Shown: piece after piece, positions 21,156 to 29,281 of the stretch
How positions within the stretch are numbered: the first letter of the stretch is position 1
Layout of the letters: each line of letters starts with the position of its first letter
NCBI RefSeq assembly: GCF_029869925.1
Contig: NZ_CP118605.1
Coordinates: 3,624,001 to 3,688,000 of the forward strand
Direction: 5' to 3'
DNA from: Microbulbifer bruguierae
GTDB lineage: Bacteria > Pseudomonadota > Gammaproteobacteria > Pseudomonadales > Cellvibrionaceae
DNA: 64,000 nt
The notes under the pieces: generated by a model
Told to the model about the DNA's origin: nothing
Database searches by the model: none
What the model saw: the letters and a program-made list of their open reading frames with translations, nothing else
Translations under genes and position numbers: made by a program

Positions 21156-21896
21156 ATGGACGTAATTATGGGAAAACTTTCCACTGCCGTCAGCTGTGGT
21201 AATTGCTCGGTCAAAAGGCTGTGCCTGCCTGTGGGCCTGAGTGAGGAAGATATCCAGCGTCTGGAGCATGTGACGCGCAAGAAAAAAATCCTCAAGACCG
21301 GCGAGCCACTATTTCGCGCCGGCGACCCCTTTTCCAATCTTTATGCCATTCGTTCCGGCAGTTTCAAGTCGGCGGTGATCGGTGCCGATGGCGACACCCA
21401 GGTGACTCACTTTGCGCTTCCAGGGGAGTTGTTGGGGCTGGATGCCTACAGCAGCGGCGCGCACCCCGGTTACGCTGAAGCGCTGGAAGAGAGCAGTGTT
21501 TGTGTGCTGCCGTTTACCCAGCTCGAAAGCCTTGCCCAGCAAGTGCCCGCCCTGCAGAAGCAGATCTACAGCATCTTTTCCGAAGAACTGAAACAGGAAA
21601 ATGAGGCCCTGTTGCTATTGGGCAAGCGCTCTGCAGAAAGTCGCCTTGCGGCGCTGCTGATCAATATCTCAAGCCGCTATGCGCGGCGGGGTTATTCCGC
21701 CAGTGAATTTCTGCTGACCATGCCGCGTATGGATATTGCCAACTACCTGGGGTTGACTGCAGAAACCGTCAGCCGGCTGATTTCCCGTTTTCAAAAACAG
21801 GGCCTGATTCGTGTACGGGGCCGTGCAATCACCATTCTGGATTTGATCGCTCTCAGCGAGTTGGCGGGCACCCACTGCAGTTACGAAGGTAGCTGA
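21156..21896 (+). CDS. fnr: FNR/Anr-type oxygen-sensing transcription regulator
   Basis: This CRP-family regulator carries a 4Fe-4S cluster and switches genes at low oxygen. N-terminal Cys14, 17 and 23 (SCGNCSVKRLC) and the central Cys in ESSVCVLPF supply the four ligands. The C-terminal helix-turn-helix AETVSRLISRFQKQG has the Glu-Ser-Arg set that reads TTGAT half-sites. With ATG 21156 the protein has 246 residues, close to E. coli FNR (250). ATG 21168 and an upstream GTG at 21126 are alternatives. Perfect FNR boxes lie before hemN and after this gene. Confidence 0.95.
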   Translation: MDVIMGKLSTAVSCGNCSVKRLCLPVGLSEEDIQRLEHVTRKKKILKTGEPLFRAGDPFSNLYAIRSGSFKSAVIGADGDTQVTHFALPGELLGLDAYSSGAHPGYAEALEESSVCVLPFTQLESLAQQVPALQKQIYSIFSEELKQENEALLLLGKRSAESRLAALLINISSRYARRGYSASEFLLTMPRMDIANYLGLTAETVSRLISRFQKQGLIRVRGRAITILDLIALSELAGTHCSYEGS

Positions 21897-21898
21897 TT

Positions 21899-22060
21899 TC
21901 AATGGCGCCAGGCTGCGTGCCTTCGTCTGACACGCTTCGCCGGGTAACTGGCGAGTGCGGGTGCCGGGTCAACGAGGTTTTCGCAGAGCGTCTGGTATAG
22001 GCGCTTTACTCCATTATGAAAGTGTACGCTTTCCTTCTCGCGCAGTTCCACTTTATACAC
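21899..22060 (-). CDS. Candidate 53-residue basic protein behind an FNR box
   Basis: A GTG at 22060 opens a 53-codon frame reading YKVELREKESVHFHNGVKR and ending in a very basic tail (KRVRRRHAAWRH). It converges on fnr. A perfect FNR box lies 34-47 bp upstream with CAGAAT at a plausible -10 place. Such a promoter would start the RNA almost at the GTG, so translation would be leaderless or use a later start (GTG at 22051). I do not recognise the protein. The alternative is that the promoter makes an FNR-dependent regulatory RNA antisense to the end of fnr. Confidence 0.4.
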   Translation of the reverse strand: MYKVELREKESVHFHNGVKRLYQTLCENLVDPAPALASYPAKRVRRRHAAWRH

Positions 22061-22093
22061 GGCTCTATTCTGGTATGGCTCAGGTGTCGAAGC

Positions 22094-22107
22094 TTGATAT
22101 GGATCAA
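22094..22107. promoter_or_regulatory. Second perfect FNR/Anr box
   Basis: TTGATATGGATCAA fits TTGAT-N4-ATCAA fully. It does not sit before any annotated large gene. On the minus strand it precedes the 53-codon frame at class II spacing (CAGAAT at 22072-22067). Confidence 0.8.
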
Positions 22108-22194
22108 GCCGCAGTAACACGATGCTGCGGCCAGCGCCAAAAAAGAAGGTGTACTGGCGTCGCACGCCAGCTGGGGGAAGGGTGGGTAACCAAG

Positions 22195-22602
22195 TTAGAA
22201 GTAATAGTCCTGCAGATCGATTTTTTCCCAGTCGTATATGAGCTGTGAGCCATCCGCCGTCACCAGGCTCACCTTTTCCGCCACCAGGCACTCAGACCAC
22301 TCCACCTTGTTCATATCCACCATTTCTGCGCCGCCCTGCACCTTTATCATGGAATCCTGCCATGCCTGGTGACAGTAGCGCGGTATCTCGCCCTGAATTA
22401 CCAGCTTCTGGCCAATGTAGTGCCCGTAATTCAGTTGCGGCATACGGTTGAGGTGGTAATGCTCCTCTTCCCCCAGCAGGTAGAACTTGCCGTTTTCTTC
22501 CACCAGGGTGCCGATGGCGGTGAGGCTCTGCTGCGCCGGGTTGGCGGAGCAGGCGGAGAGGAAAAGCAGGGGGAGCAGTAAGCTCTTTCGTGAAGACATC
22601 AT
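22195..22602 (-). CDS. Small predicted lipoprotein of unknown function
   Basis: The 135-residue protein starts with a lipoprotein signal (SLLLPLLFLSAC; lipobox LSAC), so it should be anchored to a membrane facing the periplasm. The mature part alternates short beta-like stretches such as AIGTLVEENGKFYLLGE and GQKLVIQGEIPRYCHQ, which recalls small OB-fold-like lipoproteins. Two further Cys (in RYCHQ and SECLV) could form a disulfide. I do not recognise a family. Of two adjacent ATGs, 22602 and 22599, either fits the AGAG upstream. It lies upstream of the candidate small frame and downstream of the heme genes, with no clear link to either. Confidence 0.7.
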   Translation of the reverse strand: MMSSRKSLLLPLLFLSACSANPAQQSLTAIGTLVEENGKFYLLGEEEHYHLNRMPQLNYGHYIGQKLVIQGEIPRYCHQAWQDSMIKVQGGAEMVDMNKVEWSECLVAEKVSLVTADGSQLIYDWEKIDLQDYYF

Positions 22603-22829
22603 TGTTACTCTTTGGTTATTTGTTACCAAAATAGCAAGTGAGGATTGCAGAAGCATTTCAGTTTGGTTGCAGGAGAGCGGCGGCGTGCTGGGAACGCTGG
22701 AATGAACGTTCGCAAGGGAGACTTCCCCACTCTGTTGGCGTCGGCAGGGTGGGGTTGGAAGACTCAGCCAGAATACTTGGCCAGACAGTGCTGGCGGAAA
22801 ACCTGGCTGAAAACTGAATCCGAAGGGGT

Positions 22830-23384
22830 TCAGGCTGCGTCGATTTTCTTTTCCTTGTGGCCATCTTTCAGGTGCAGGGCTACCTGTTTCTCCAGACCTT
22901 CCAGTGCGTAGGCCTGGCCGAAGCCTTTGACATAGCGTCCGGCGCTGGGCTTTAGCTCAAACAGGTGGAAGTCTTCCAGTCCTTTCAGGTGATCCATCAC
23001 CGGTCCGAACTTCTCCCGCAGTTGTTCAATGCGCTCCTGCCAAAGAGGCGCCTCACGGCCGATCAGGCCCGCCTCAACATTGAACGTCACCCGCAAACGC
23101 GCAAACGCCTGCTTGGTATCCGCTTCATCTGCATTAAATATCACAGAAGCCTTACGGTTCGCTTTCAGGTTGGCCGCATGCTCGGAAAGATCGGAAATAA
23201 AGAGGTAAAAGTTGCCATCTGCGGCCAGAAATGGCGCGGTGCTCGCATGTGGATGCCCGCCAGCGGCCAGGCTCGCCAGGTTCAGCAGCTTGCGGCTGGC
23301 GATGAAATCGCGCACCTCGGCCACCAGGTCGGCACCGTCGTTGGTTTTGGGATTCTGGGTTTGAAGTTTGTTCTGTTCTGTCAT
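22830..23384 (-). CDS. hugZ: HugZ-family heme utilisation protein
   Basis: The 184-residue protein has the split-barrel fold of the pyridoxamine phosphate oxidase superfamily, seen in FIASRKLLNLASLAAGGHPHASTAPFLAADGNFYLFISDLSEH cut into shorter conserved pieces. The C-terminal part with LKPSAGRYVKGFGQAY is typical of HugZ/HutZ, which bind and degrade heme in the cytoplasm to release iron. It follows hutX by 15 bp and the heme receptor gene, so the three form a heme-use operon. Expression is probably iron-controlled through the Fur-like box upstream of the receptor. Confidence 0.9.
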   Translation of the reverse strand: MTEQNKLQTQNPKTNDGADLVAEVRDFIASRKLLNLASLAAGGHPHASTAPFLAADGNFYLFISDLSEHAANLKANRKASVIFNADEADTKQAFARLRVTFNVEAGLIGREAPLWQERIEQLREKFGPVMDHLKGLEDFHLFELKPSAGRYVKGFGQAYALEGLEKQVALHLKDGHKEKKIDAA

Positions 23385-23399
23385 GATCCAATTCCCCCG

Positions 23400-23912
23400 T
23401 TAGGAATTCTTAGCGCCGGCACCTGCCAGCTGCTGTTTCAATGCTTTAAATCGCTCGATCTGATCCGGAATTAGCTTGCGCTCTGCATCCCGGCCCAGAA
23501 ATACCTTGAATACACAGTTACCGCTGGGCGCCAGGAAAACCATGGAGTGACTTTCGGCGCCGCGGTGGGGTTTGCTCACAAAAGCCACTTCAGTTAGGCC
23601 GTCAACCAGCAGGTGGCCGTGGAAAGGGTTTTTGTGGTGCATAAAGTTGTAGTACCCGTGGGCAATGCTGCCTTTGGGGAATTCCCCCTTGAACTCGAAT
23701 ACCGATCCCTCGTTCTGCACGATGGTGGTGACCTTGCCCCAGCTGGGTAGCTCTTCAATCAGCTGCCACACGGCGTCGCTGGCGGCGAGCGAGGCCATCT
23801 CGGATGGCAGGTTGGCAATGATTTCACGCACACTGGTGTCGAGTTGTTGCGCCATTTGTTCCAGGGTAAAACCGGATTCACTGGCCAGCAGTTCCTGTAC
23901 TTTTTCCTGCAT
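23400..23912 (-). CDS. hutX: HutX-type cytosolic heme carrier
   Basis: This 170-residue protein is predicted to hold heme in the cytoplasm and pass it to HugZ/HutZ. The N-terminal helical part (QEKVQELLASESGFTLEQMA) resembles a small DNA-binding-like helix bundle. The main domain contains HGYYNFMHHKNPFHGHL and FLAPSGNCVFKVFLGRD, characteristic of the HutX/HuvX family. I use ATG 23912; the frame extends further upstream but without family resemblance. It lies between the receptor gene and hugZ on the same strand, with a strong hairpin in the gap to the receptor gene. Confidence 0.9.
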   Translation of the reverse strand: MQEKVQELLASESGFTLEQMAQQLDTSVREIIANLPSEMASLAASDAVWQLIEELPSWGKVTTIVQNEGSVFEFKGEFPKGSIAHGYYNFMHHKNPFHGHLLVDGLTEVAFVSKPHRGAESHSMVFLAPSGNCVFKVFLGRDAERKLIPDQIERFKALKQQLAGAGAKNS

Positions 23913-23951
23913 AAGCAATACCAAAAATTTTTTCCCGTTTATCACAGAAGT

Positions 23952-23982
23952 CGCCGAAGCAATGGTTACCACTGCTTCGGCG
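23952..23982 (-). other. Intercistronic hairpin between the heme receptor gene and hutX
   Basis: A 10-bp stem (CGCCGAAGCA / TGCTTCGGCG) lies in the 88-bp gap between the two genes. There is no T-run after it, so it is more likely to shape mRNA decay or partly attenuate read-through than to terminate. Confidence 0.5.
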
Positions 23983-24000
23983 GTTACTTAAATTTTCAGA

Positions 24001-26058
24001 TCAAAAACGGTAGCTCGCAGACAGTTTAATGTTGCGCCCGGGCATATACAGTTCCTGGAAGGCGACCCGGTATTCCTCGTCTGCCAGGTTGTCCAGGGCC
24101 AGGCCCAATTTCAGGCCGTTCAGGTTGCCAGTGGCGGGTTCCCAGGTCACGTAGGCATCGGCCAGGGTGTAGCTGTCGTACTCGCGGGTTTCTTCAGCCG
24201 GCAATTGATCCTGGGCGGAGACCACCGAGGTGCGCAGGCCGGTTTTCAGGTCGCGCTGCAGGAAGTAGTAGCCCAGGTCCAGTACGAATTTGTCGGCGGG
24301 GATACTGCTCAGGTAGCTGTCATCGGACAGGTCCTTGCCTTCCGTCTGGCCGTAGCTTGCGCCCACTTCCAGGTCGTTGACCAGGTAATTCGCGCTCAAT
24401 TCGAAGCCTTTCAGTTCTGCTTCATCCACGTTCAGGTAGGTGGTGTTCATGGGGAAGCCGAACATAAAGTGCGGATTGATCACTACCTGCTCGATAAAGT
24501 TGTCGACCCTGTTGCGGAACACCGTGGCGCTGGCGGTGAGCTGGTCGCTATCGGTGGCGAGGCCGCTGAATGCGACGTCGGCACGCAGTTCGGCGTTTTG
24601 AGCTTCTTCCGCTTTCAGGTCCGGATTGGGAATAAAGGTGTTGGCGAGAAAACCCATACCCATAAAACTGAAGTCGCCGTAGGCATAGTGAGTGCCCTGG
24701 GTGTACATCTCTTCAACACCGGGTGCGCGGAAGGCCTTGGCGTAGCTGGCACTCAGGTTCAGCCATTCGGTGGCTTTTACCGACGCGGCGATGGCCGGGG
24801 AGACCGCGGTGTCTTCGCGGGTGGAGTCCACCAGTTGCTGGCTGTTGGCTTCAAAACGGTCGTAGCGTACGCCCGGGGTCAGGGTGAAGGCGTCGGCAAA
24901 GGTGAAGGCGGCCTGGGCGTAAAGGCCGAGTACGTCGGTGTCCGCGTTCAGGTTTTGTGGGCGATTGTCGCCATCGCGGACGGTGGTCACCTCATCTTGG
25001 TACCAGTCGAGGCCGTAGACCCACTGGGCGCCGAGGCCGTCGGTGGCATTGGTGATGGCAATCCCGGTAGTGGAGACTTCGGTGTTGTCGTTTTGGCCGG
25101 TCTCACCTTGAGTCGGGCGGAACTCTTCGAATTGGGTGTCGTTGCGGAAAATCGTGAGCCTGGAAGTGTGTTTGCCTTCCAGCGCTTGCACCCAGTAGTT
25201 GGCGGTCACGTTCTGGTCGGTGATGTCGCGCTCCACCAGTGGAGAGCTGGTGCCGACATTGGCGTTGGGGTTGGAGGGAACGCCTTCTTCCCGGTTGTTG
25301 TGGCGGAGAGAGAGATCGACGCGCTGATTGTCGCTGATGTTGAAGCCGCCACGGGCGAGCAGGGCGGTGTTTTCGCTGGCGCTGTTTTCCAGTTCTTCGC
25401 CGCCACCGATTTCCACATTGTCGTGATCGGAAACAGAGCCGTTTACCAGGTAATCAAACTCGCCGGACACGCCGTAAATCGCGGCGGTGGTTTCACTGGA
25501 GCTACCGTTGCTGCCAAGTTCCTGCTTCAGGTAGCCACCCACAGCGTCGCCGCTTTTCAGCAGGTCCGCGGCGCTCTTGGTGGACATGGCCACCACACCG
25601 CCGATGGCGCCGGAGCCCCACAGGCTGGAGGCGGGGCCTTTTTTTACTTCTACCTGTTTCAGCAGTTCCGGGTCCAGCTGGTAGGTGCCGCGGTGGCCAG
25701 AATTGAAATTCTGGCGGGCGCCGTCGATGGTTTGCAGTACGCGCACGCCGGAGAGACCGCGGATATTCGGTGCCTGGTTGGAGTAGCGGGGGCCGCCTTC
25801 AACCTGGATGTTGGGTTCGTATTTCAGCGCCTGGGCGATGGATTCCGGCTGCTGCTCTTCCAGCTGTGTCCGCTCCACAACCACGGTGGTGGCGTCCTTT
25901 TCTTTGGTGGCGGGATTTCGGTCCGCGGCGACAACCACTTCACCGAACTGGATCACCGGTTGTTCGCCGTTATCAGTCTGTGCCATCAGGTTGCTGGTAC
26001 CCAGTACCAGTATTGCTGCTGCGAGCGGATGAAATTTCAGAGTCTTGAATTGGCCCAT
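24001..26058 (-). CDS. TonB-dependent heme/hemoglobin receptor
   Basis: This 685-residue outer-membrane receptor is predicted to take up heme. The signal peptide ends SNLMAQ. A plug domain follows with EVVVAADRNPATKEKDATTVVV and RGLSGVRVLQTIDGARQNF. The heme-receptor signature is present: FRAPGVEEMY, a His in GTHYAYGD, and NPDL (variant of NPNL). The C-terminus ends NIKLSASYRF. ATG 26058 is chosen because AAGGGGG lies 10 bases upstream. The gene heads an operon with hutX and hugZ and is divergent from tonB-exbBD-hmuTUV across a Fur-like box. Confidence 0.92.
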   Translation of the reverse strand: MGQFKTLKFHPLAAAILVLGTSNLMAQTDNGEQPVIQFGEVVVAADRNPATKEKDATTVVVERTQLEEQQPESIAQALKYEPNIQVEGGPRYSNQAPNIRGLSGVRVLQTIDGARQNFNSGHRGTYQLDPELLKQVEVKKGPASSLWGSGAIGGVVAMSTKSAADLLKSGDAVGGYLKQELGSNGSSSETTAAIYGVSGEFDYLVNGSVSDHDNVEIGGGEELENSASENTALLARGGFNISDNQRVDLSLRHNNREEGVPSNPNANVGTSSPLVERDITDQNVTANYWVQALEGKHTSRLTIFRNDTQFEEFRPTQGETGQNDNTEVSTTGIAITNATDGLGAQWVYGLDWYQDEVTTVRDGDNRPQNLNADTDVLGLYAQAAFTFADAFTLTPGVRYDRFEANSQQLVDSTREDTAVSPAIAASVKATEWLNLSASYAKAFRAPGVEEMYTQGTHYAYGDFSFMGMGFLANTFIPNPDLKAEEAQNAELRADVAFSGLATDSDQLTASATVFRNRVDNFIEQVVINPHFMFGFPMNTTYLNVDEAELKGFELSANYLVNDLEVGASYGQTEGKDLSDDSYLSSIPADKFVLDLGYYFLQRDLKTGLRTSVVSAQDQLPAEETREYDSYTLADAYVTWEPATGNLNGLKLGLALDNLADEEYRVAFQELYMPGRNIKLSASYRF

Positions 26059-26168
26059 GACGGTGCCCCCTTTTTTTGATTCCCATGTGGTTATCCGTAT
26101 TGCCGGCATTTTTTTGGCCGCTTGGTACGATTGCGCCGAATACTAGTGGTTGTTAATAGTTATGTAAA

Positions 26169-26183
26169 TGCAAACTATTATCA
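26169..26183. promoter_or_regulatory. Fur-like box between the heme receptor gene and tonB
   Basis: The 7-1-7 pattern TGATAAT-N-ATTATCA is matched at 11 of 14 positions; the right half ATTATCA is perfect. It lies 111 bp before the receptor start and about 200 bp before tonB, in the only divergent gap of the heme island. Confidence 0.65.
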
Positions 26184-26384
26184 TTTGATATTGGTTCTGC
26201 AAGTTGCTAGTCTTCGCTCTGTTCACAAGTAACTGGGACGCCTGTGTCTGTTTCGGCTTGCGGAAATGAAATGGGCTTGAATCGGAACGGAAGCGGGATG
26301 GCGATTAGCGGTGCTGCGGCGCGGCACTGAGGCGGGTGTCTTGCCAGAAATTCAATAAATTAAAAATACGGGGAAAACTTCAGC

Positions 26385-27083
26385 GTGAACTTGCGCCTGA
26401 CAGTGATGGTGATCTGCTCGCTCGCCTTGCACGGGTGGCTGCTGTGGGCTGCGCCGGCACCGGCAGTGACGGCACCTTCCGGGTCGGTAGCGCTGAAGTT
26501 GGGGCAGTTAAAACTTGCGGCGCAGCCGCCCGAAGTACAGCCCGAGACGGCCGTGCAAGCGACAGCGATAGAGCCTGTTAAACCAGAGCCCGTTAAAAAA
26601 ATCGAGCCGTCAAAGCCCAAAAAGAAAACGCCGGAACAAGTACAACCGGTGGGGCAGGTGCCAGTACAACCGATTGTCCAACCCGTTGATCAGCCGGACG
26701 TCGCGCCACTGCCGGGAGCAGAAACGCCATCAGCGTCCGCGGCCGCGGTGAATACCCAGGTTGCTACTGCTCCGCAGAGTCGCCAGCAAAGTGTGGGGGA
26801 TGAGCCGGTATTGGTGGAGCGCCCCGCATTCGCCCGTCCGCCCGCAGCGCCGGTGTACCCGGAACTGGCGCGACAGCGCCGGCAGCAGGGCACCGTGATC
26901 GTAGAGGTGCGGCTGGACCGCAATGGCGCTCAGGTGATTCGGCGGTTGTTGCAGTCCTCCGGGGTAGACAGTCTCGATGAGGCGGCGCTGCAGGCCGTGG
27001 AGTCCTGGCATTTTCTGCCCTACAAGGAAAACGGGCGCGCGCGCCTGTCTCGAGTGCGCCTGCCCATCCGGTTTTCGCTGTAA
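26385..27083 (+). CDS. tonB: TonB energy transducer
   Basis: The 232-residue protein couples the proton gradient to outer-membrane receptors. A short N-terminal membrane anchor (TVMVICSLALHGWLLWAA) with its His precedes a Pro/Lys/Glu/Val-rich periplasmic spacer (about 45-135). The C-terminal TonB domain has PVYPELARQRRQQGTVIVEV and ends VRLPIRFSL. Translation starts at a GTG without a strong ribosome-binding site. It begins a six-gene run with exbB, exbD and the heme ABC transporter genes, so it is probably devoted to heme uptake. Confidence 0.92.
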   Translation: MNLRLTVMVICSLALHGWLLWAAPAPAVTAPSGSVALKLGQLKLAAQPPEVQPETAVQATAIEPVKPEPVKKIEPSKPKKKTPEQVQPVGQVPVQPIVQPVDQPDVAPLPGAETPSASAAAVNTQVATAPQSRQQSVGDEPVLVERPAFARPPAAPVYPELARQRRQQGTVIVEVRLDRNGAQVIRRLLQSSGVDSLDEAALQAVESWHFLPYKENGRARLSRVRLPIRFSL

Positions 27084-27138
27084 CCGGTGGCGATAATTTA
27101 TCGTGCGGCTACGACCGTACCCGACCATTGAGTGAAAT

Positions 27139-27849
27139 ATGTTCGAGCATCAAACCTGGTCAGAATTTTTCGCCCAGCTGGGGCCCATGGGCTGGCCACT
27201 GCTGGTTGTTTCTGCGGCGGCCCTGGCGCTGCTGGGAGAGCGCTTGTGGTTCTTGTTGATTACCGGCCATCGCGGTATCAGCGGTTCTTTCAAGCGGCTG
27301 CAGTGCACCGCTCAATCCGGTTTGGATCAGCTGGCACAGCAATGTGAAGGTGAGCGCGCGCTCGCCAGCCGCGCCACCGCACTGCTGCTGCAGCACCGCA
27401 ATACAGAAAAAAAACAGCGCGAAGAGGTGGCGGCCGTCTGGCTTCAGGAGCAGCGCCGCCAGCTGCACAGCGGTCTGCGTCTGTTGATGGTCATTGGCAT
27501 TATCAGCCCACTGCTGGGCTTGCTGGGTACGGTGCTGGGATTGATCGGCATGTTTGCCGGGCTCTCCGGCAGCCATGAGGCGGTGACCCCGGCGCTGTTG
27601 GCGGACGGCCTGGGAATGGCCATGAGCACCACCGCTGCGGGCCTGATTGTCGCGCTGCCGGCCATTGCCGGTGCGCACCTGCTGGCGATCTGGAGCGACC
27701 GCACCGTGGCAGATCTGGAGCACCTGTTTAACCGCGGCAGTCTCTGGCTGGAGGGGCTGGACCCCTGCGCCTGCAAACGGGTGCTGGCGGCGAGGGAAAA
27801 AGGGCGCAACCCGACATCAAATTGCGATCTGGCGGTACCCGCAGCGTGA
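27139..27849 (+). CDS. exbB: ExbB/TolQ-family proton-channel protein
   Basis: The 236-residue inner-membrane protein forms the channel part of the TonB motor. Three membrane segments are visible: GWPLLVVSAAALALLGE near 15, LMVIGIISPLLGLLGTVLGLIGMF near 115-138, and LGMAMSTTAAGLIVALPAIAGAHLLA near 155-180. The conserved TTAAGLIVALPA motif is intact. Its stop overlaps the exbD GTG start, which indicates translational coupling. Confidence 0.92.
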   Translation: MFEHQTWSEFFAQLGPMGWPLLVVSAAALALLGERLWFLLITGHRGISGSFKRLQCTAQSGLDQLAQQCEGERALASRATALLLQHRNTEKKQREEVAAVWLQEQRRQLHSGLRLLMVIGIISPLLGLLGTVLGLIGMFAGLSGSHEAVTPALLADGLGMAMSTTAAGLIVALPAIAGAHLLAIWSDRTVADLEHLFNRGSLWLEGLDPCACKRVLAAREKGRNPTSNCDLAVPAA

Positions 27850-28283
27850 TCAATATCAACCCGCCCAACAGACGAGAATTTTCGCTGGCCAATCTGGCGC
27901 CGGATCTGACTCCGTTGCTGGATATCATTTTTATCGTGCTGGTATTCCTGCTGTTGACCGCGAATATGCGCCTGACTTCCCTGCCGATGGACCTGCCGGC
28001 CAGTGAGCACACAGCCGCGGCCATGCCGTCTGACCCGCTGACCGTTTCCCTGTCCAATCGCGGCCCCGACCTGTGGGGTATCGATGATCGTGGCTACAGT
28101 AATCAGGGTGAGTTTGAGCAGGCGCTGATGGCCGCACTGCTGGCCAATCCCCAACGCCCGGTGGCCCTGGCCAGTGATCGCAATGTGCCGGTGCAGCGGA
28201 TGCTGGATCTGCTTGCACTGTTGCAGAAAGAGGGCGTAGACGTGGCGGAGATCGCATTGCAGCCGGACTCAGCGAATCAATAA
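27846..28283 (+). CDS. exbD: ExbD/TolR-family TonB motor protein
   Basis: The 145-residue protein has one membrane segment (LTPLLDIIFIVLVFLLLTANM) carrying the essential proton-path Asp in PLLD. A periplasmic domain follows. I chose GTG 27846, which overlaps the exbB stop as GTGA. A TTG at 27822 would add eight residues (MRSGGTRS). With tonB and exbB it completes a TonB-ExbB-ExbD motor encoded next to the heme transporter. Confidence 0.9.
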   Translation: MININPPNRREFSLANLAPDLTPLLDIIFIVLVFLLLTANMRLTSLPMDLPASEHTAAAMPSDPLTVSLSNRGPDLWGIDDRGYSNQGEFEQALMAALLANPQRPVALASDRNVPVQRMLDLLALLQKEGVDVAEIALQPDSANQ

Positions 28284-28354
28284 CCAAGTAACAAATTTTA
28301 TTTGTGCATTTTTTGTTTTTCATTTTTGCGAACGTTATCGACGGGATTCGAACC

Positions 28355-29209
28355 ATGAAAACCCTGGCTAAAAAATTGGCGGCAATGGCTTCCACTGCAG
28401 TTTTAGTACTGACGTTTGGTAATAGCTGGGCGGCTGCTCCCGAACGGGTAATCAGTGCCGGCCACTCCATTACTGAGCTGGTGTTGGCACTCGGTGGCGG
28501 TGACAGCCTGATCGCGGTGGACTCCTCCACCCGGTTGCCGGCGGATTTCCCAAAAGTGCCTGTGGTGGGGTATTACCGCCAGTTGCCGGTGGAGGGGTTG
28601 TTGGCGCAGAACCCACAATTGTTGGTGGGGGGGGATCATATGGGGCCGGCAAACACCCTGCAGTTGCTGAAGGATTCCGGCGTGGCGGTGCTGCAGTTGT
28701 CGGAGGCGGAAAATGGTGAGCAGTTGCTGGCCAACATCGACCGCCTTTCTGGTGTGCTGGGAAAGCCTGCGGCAGAACTGAGCAAGCTGGTCGTCGCACA
28801 ACTGCGCGCGCTAAAGCGTGCCCGTGCAACGCTGTCGACGCCGCCGCGCATTCTGTTTGTGCGTGCCCAGCAGGGGCGTGGAGTAAAAGCGGCCGGCACC
28901 GGTACCAGCCCTGACAGCCTGATTCGCCTTGCCGGGGGCGTGAACGCGGTGGATTTTTCCGGCTATAAACAGTTGTCGGATGAGGCGTTGCTGCAGCTGC
29001 GCCCGGACTGGATTCTGTTTTCCAATGATCAGGCGGAACAGTTGCGTGGTGGTGCGGCGCTGCTGGAGTGGCAGCCGCTACTGAAGCTGACCCCGGCCGG
29101 CAAAAAACAGGCGTTTTACTCCGTAGATGGCTATGCCCTGTTGGGTGGCATCGGCCTTGCGAGCCTGAGTGAAGCGAAAAAACTGAACGAAAAATTTGCA
29201 GGTAAGTAA
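28355..29209 (+). CDS. hmuT: Periplasmic hemin-binding protein of a heme ABC transporter
   Basis: The 284-residue protein has a signal peptide (ending NSWAAA) and the two-lobe class III binding-protein fold. Typical pieces are ERVISAGHSITELVLALGGGDSLIAVDSST, FPKVPVVGYYRQLPVEGLLAQNPQLLVG seen as shorter stretches, and LIRLAGGVNAV. The GYYRQL segment with its Tyr is characteristic of HmuT/PhuT/ShuT heme binders. ATG 28355 has GGGA 12 bases upstream. It feeds HmuU/HmuV, encoded directly downstream. Confidence 0.92.
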   Translation: MKTLAKKLAAMASTAVLVLTFGNSWAAAPERVISAGHSITELVLALGGGDSLIAVDSSTRLPADFPKVPVVGYYRQLPVEGLLAQNPQLLVGGDHMGPANTLQLLKDSGVAVLQLSEAENGEQLLANIDRLSGVLGKPAAELSKLVVAQLRALKRARATLSTPPRILFVRAQQGRGVKAAGTGTSPDSLIRLAGGVNAVDFSGYKQLSDEALLQLRPDWILFSNDQAEQLRGGAALLEWQPLLKLTPAGKKQAFYSVDGYALLGGIGLASLSEAKKLNEKFAGK

Positions 29210-29281
29210 GCCGGGGAGTGGCAGCTTGCCACCTCTATTCGAATAGATCACCGAACATCCCGTATTTGAGGTATCCCTCCG

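Noticed and set aside
24205..26079. A 624-codon plus-strand open frame opposite the heme receptor gene
   Set aside because: Low-complexity Val/Gly/Ala-rich translation typical of an antisense frame; the receptor on the other strand has all family motifs.
28338..28354. A tRNA T-loop-like sequence (GGGATTCGAACC) before hmuT
   Set aside because: No acceptor, D or anticodon arms can be built around it, and the hmuT start lies within the same stretch.
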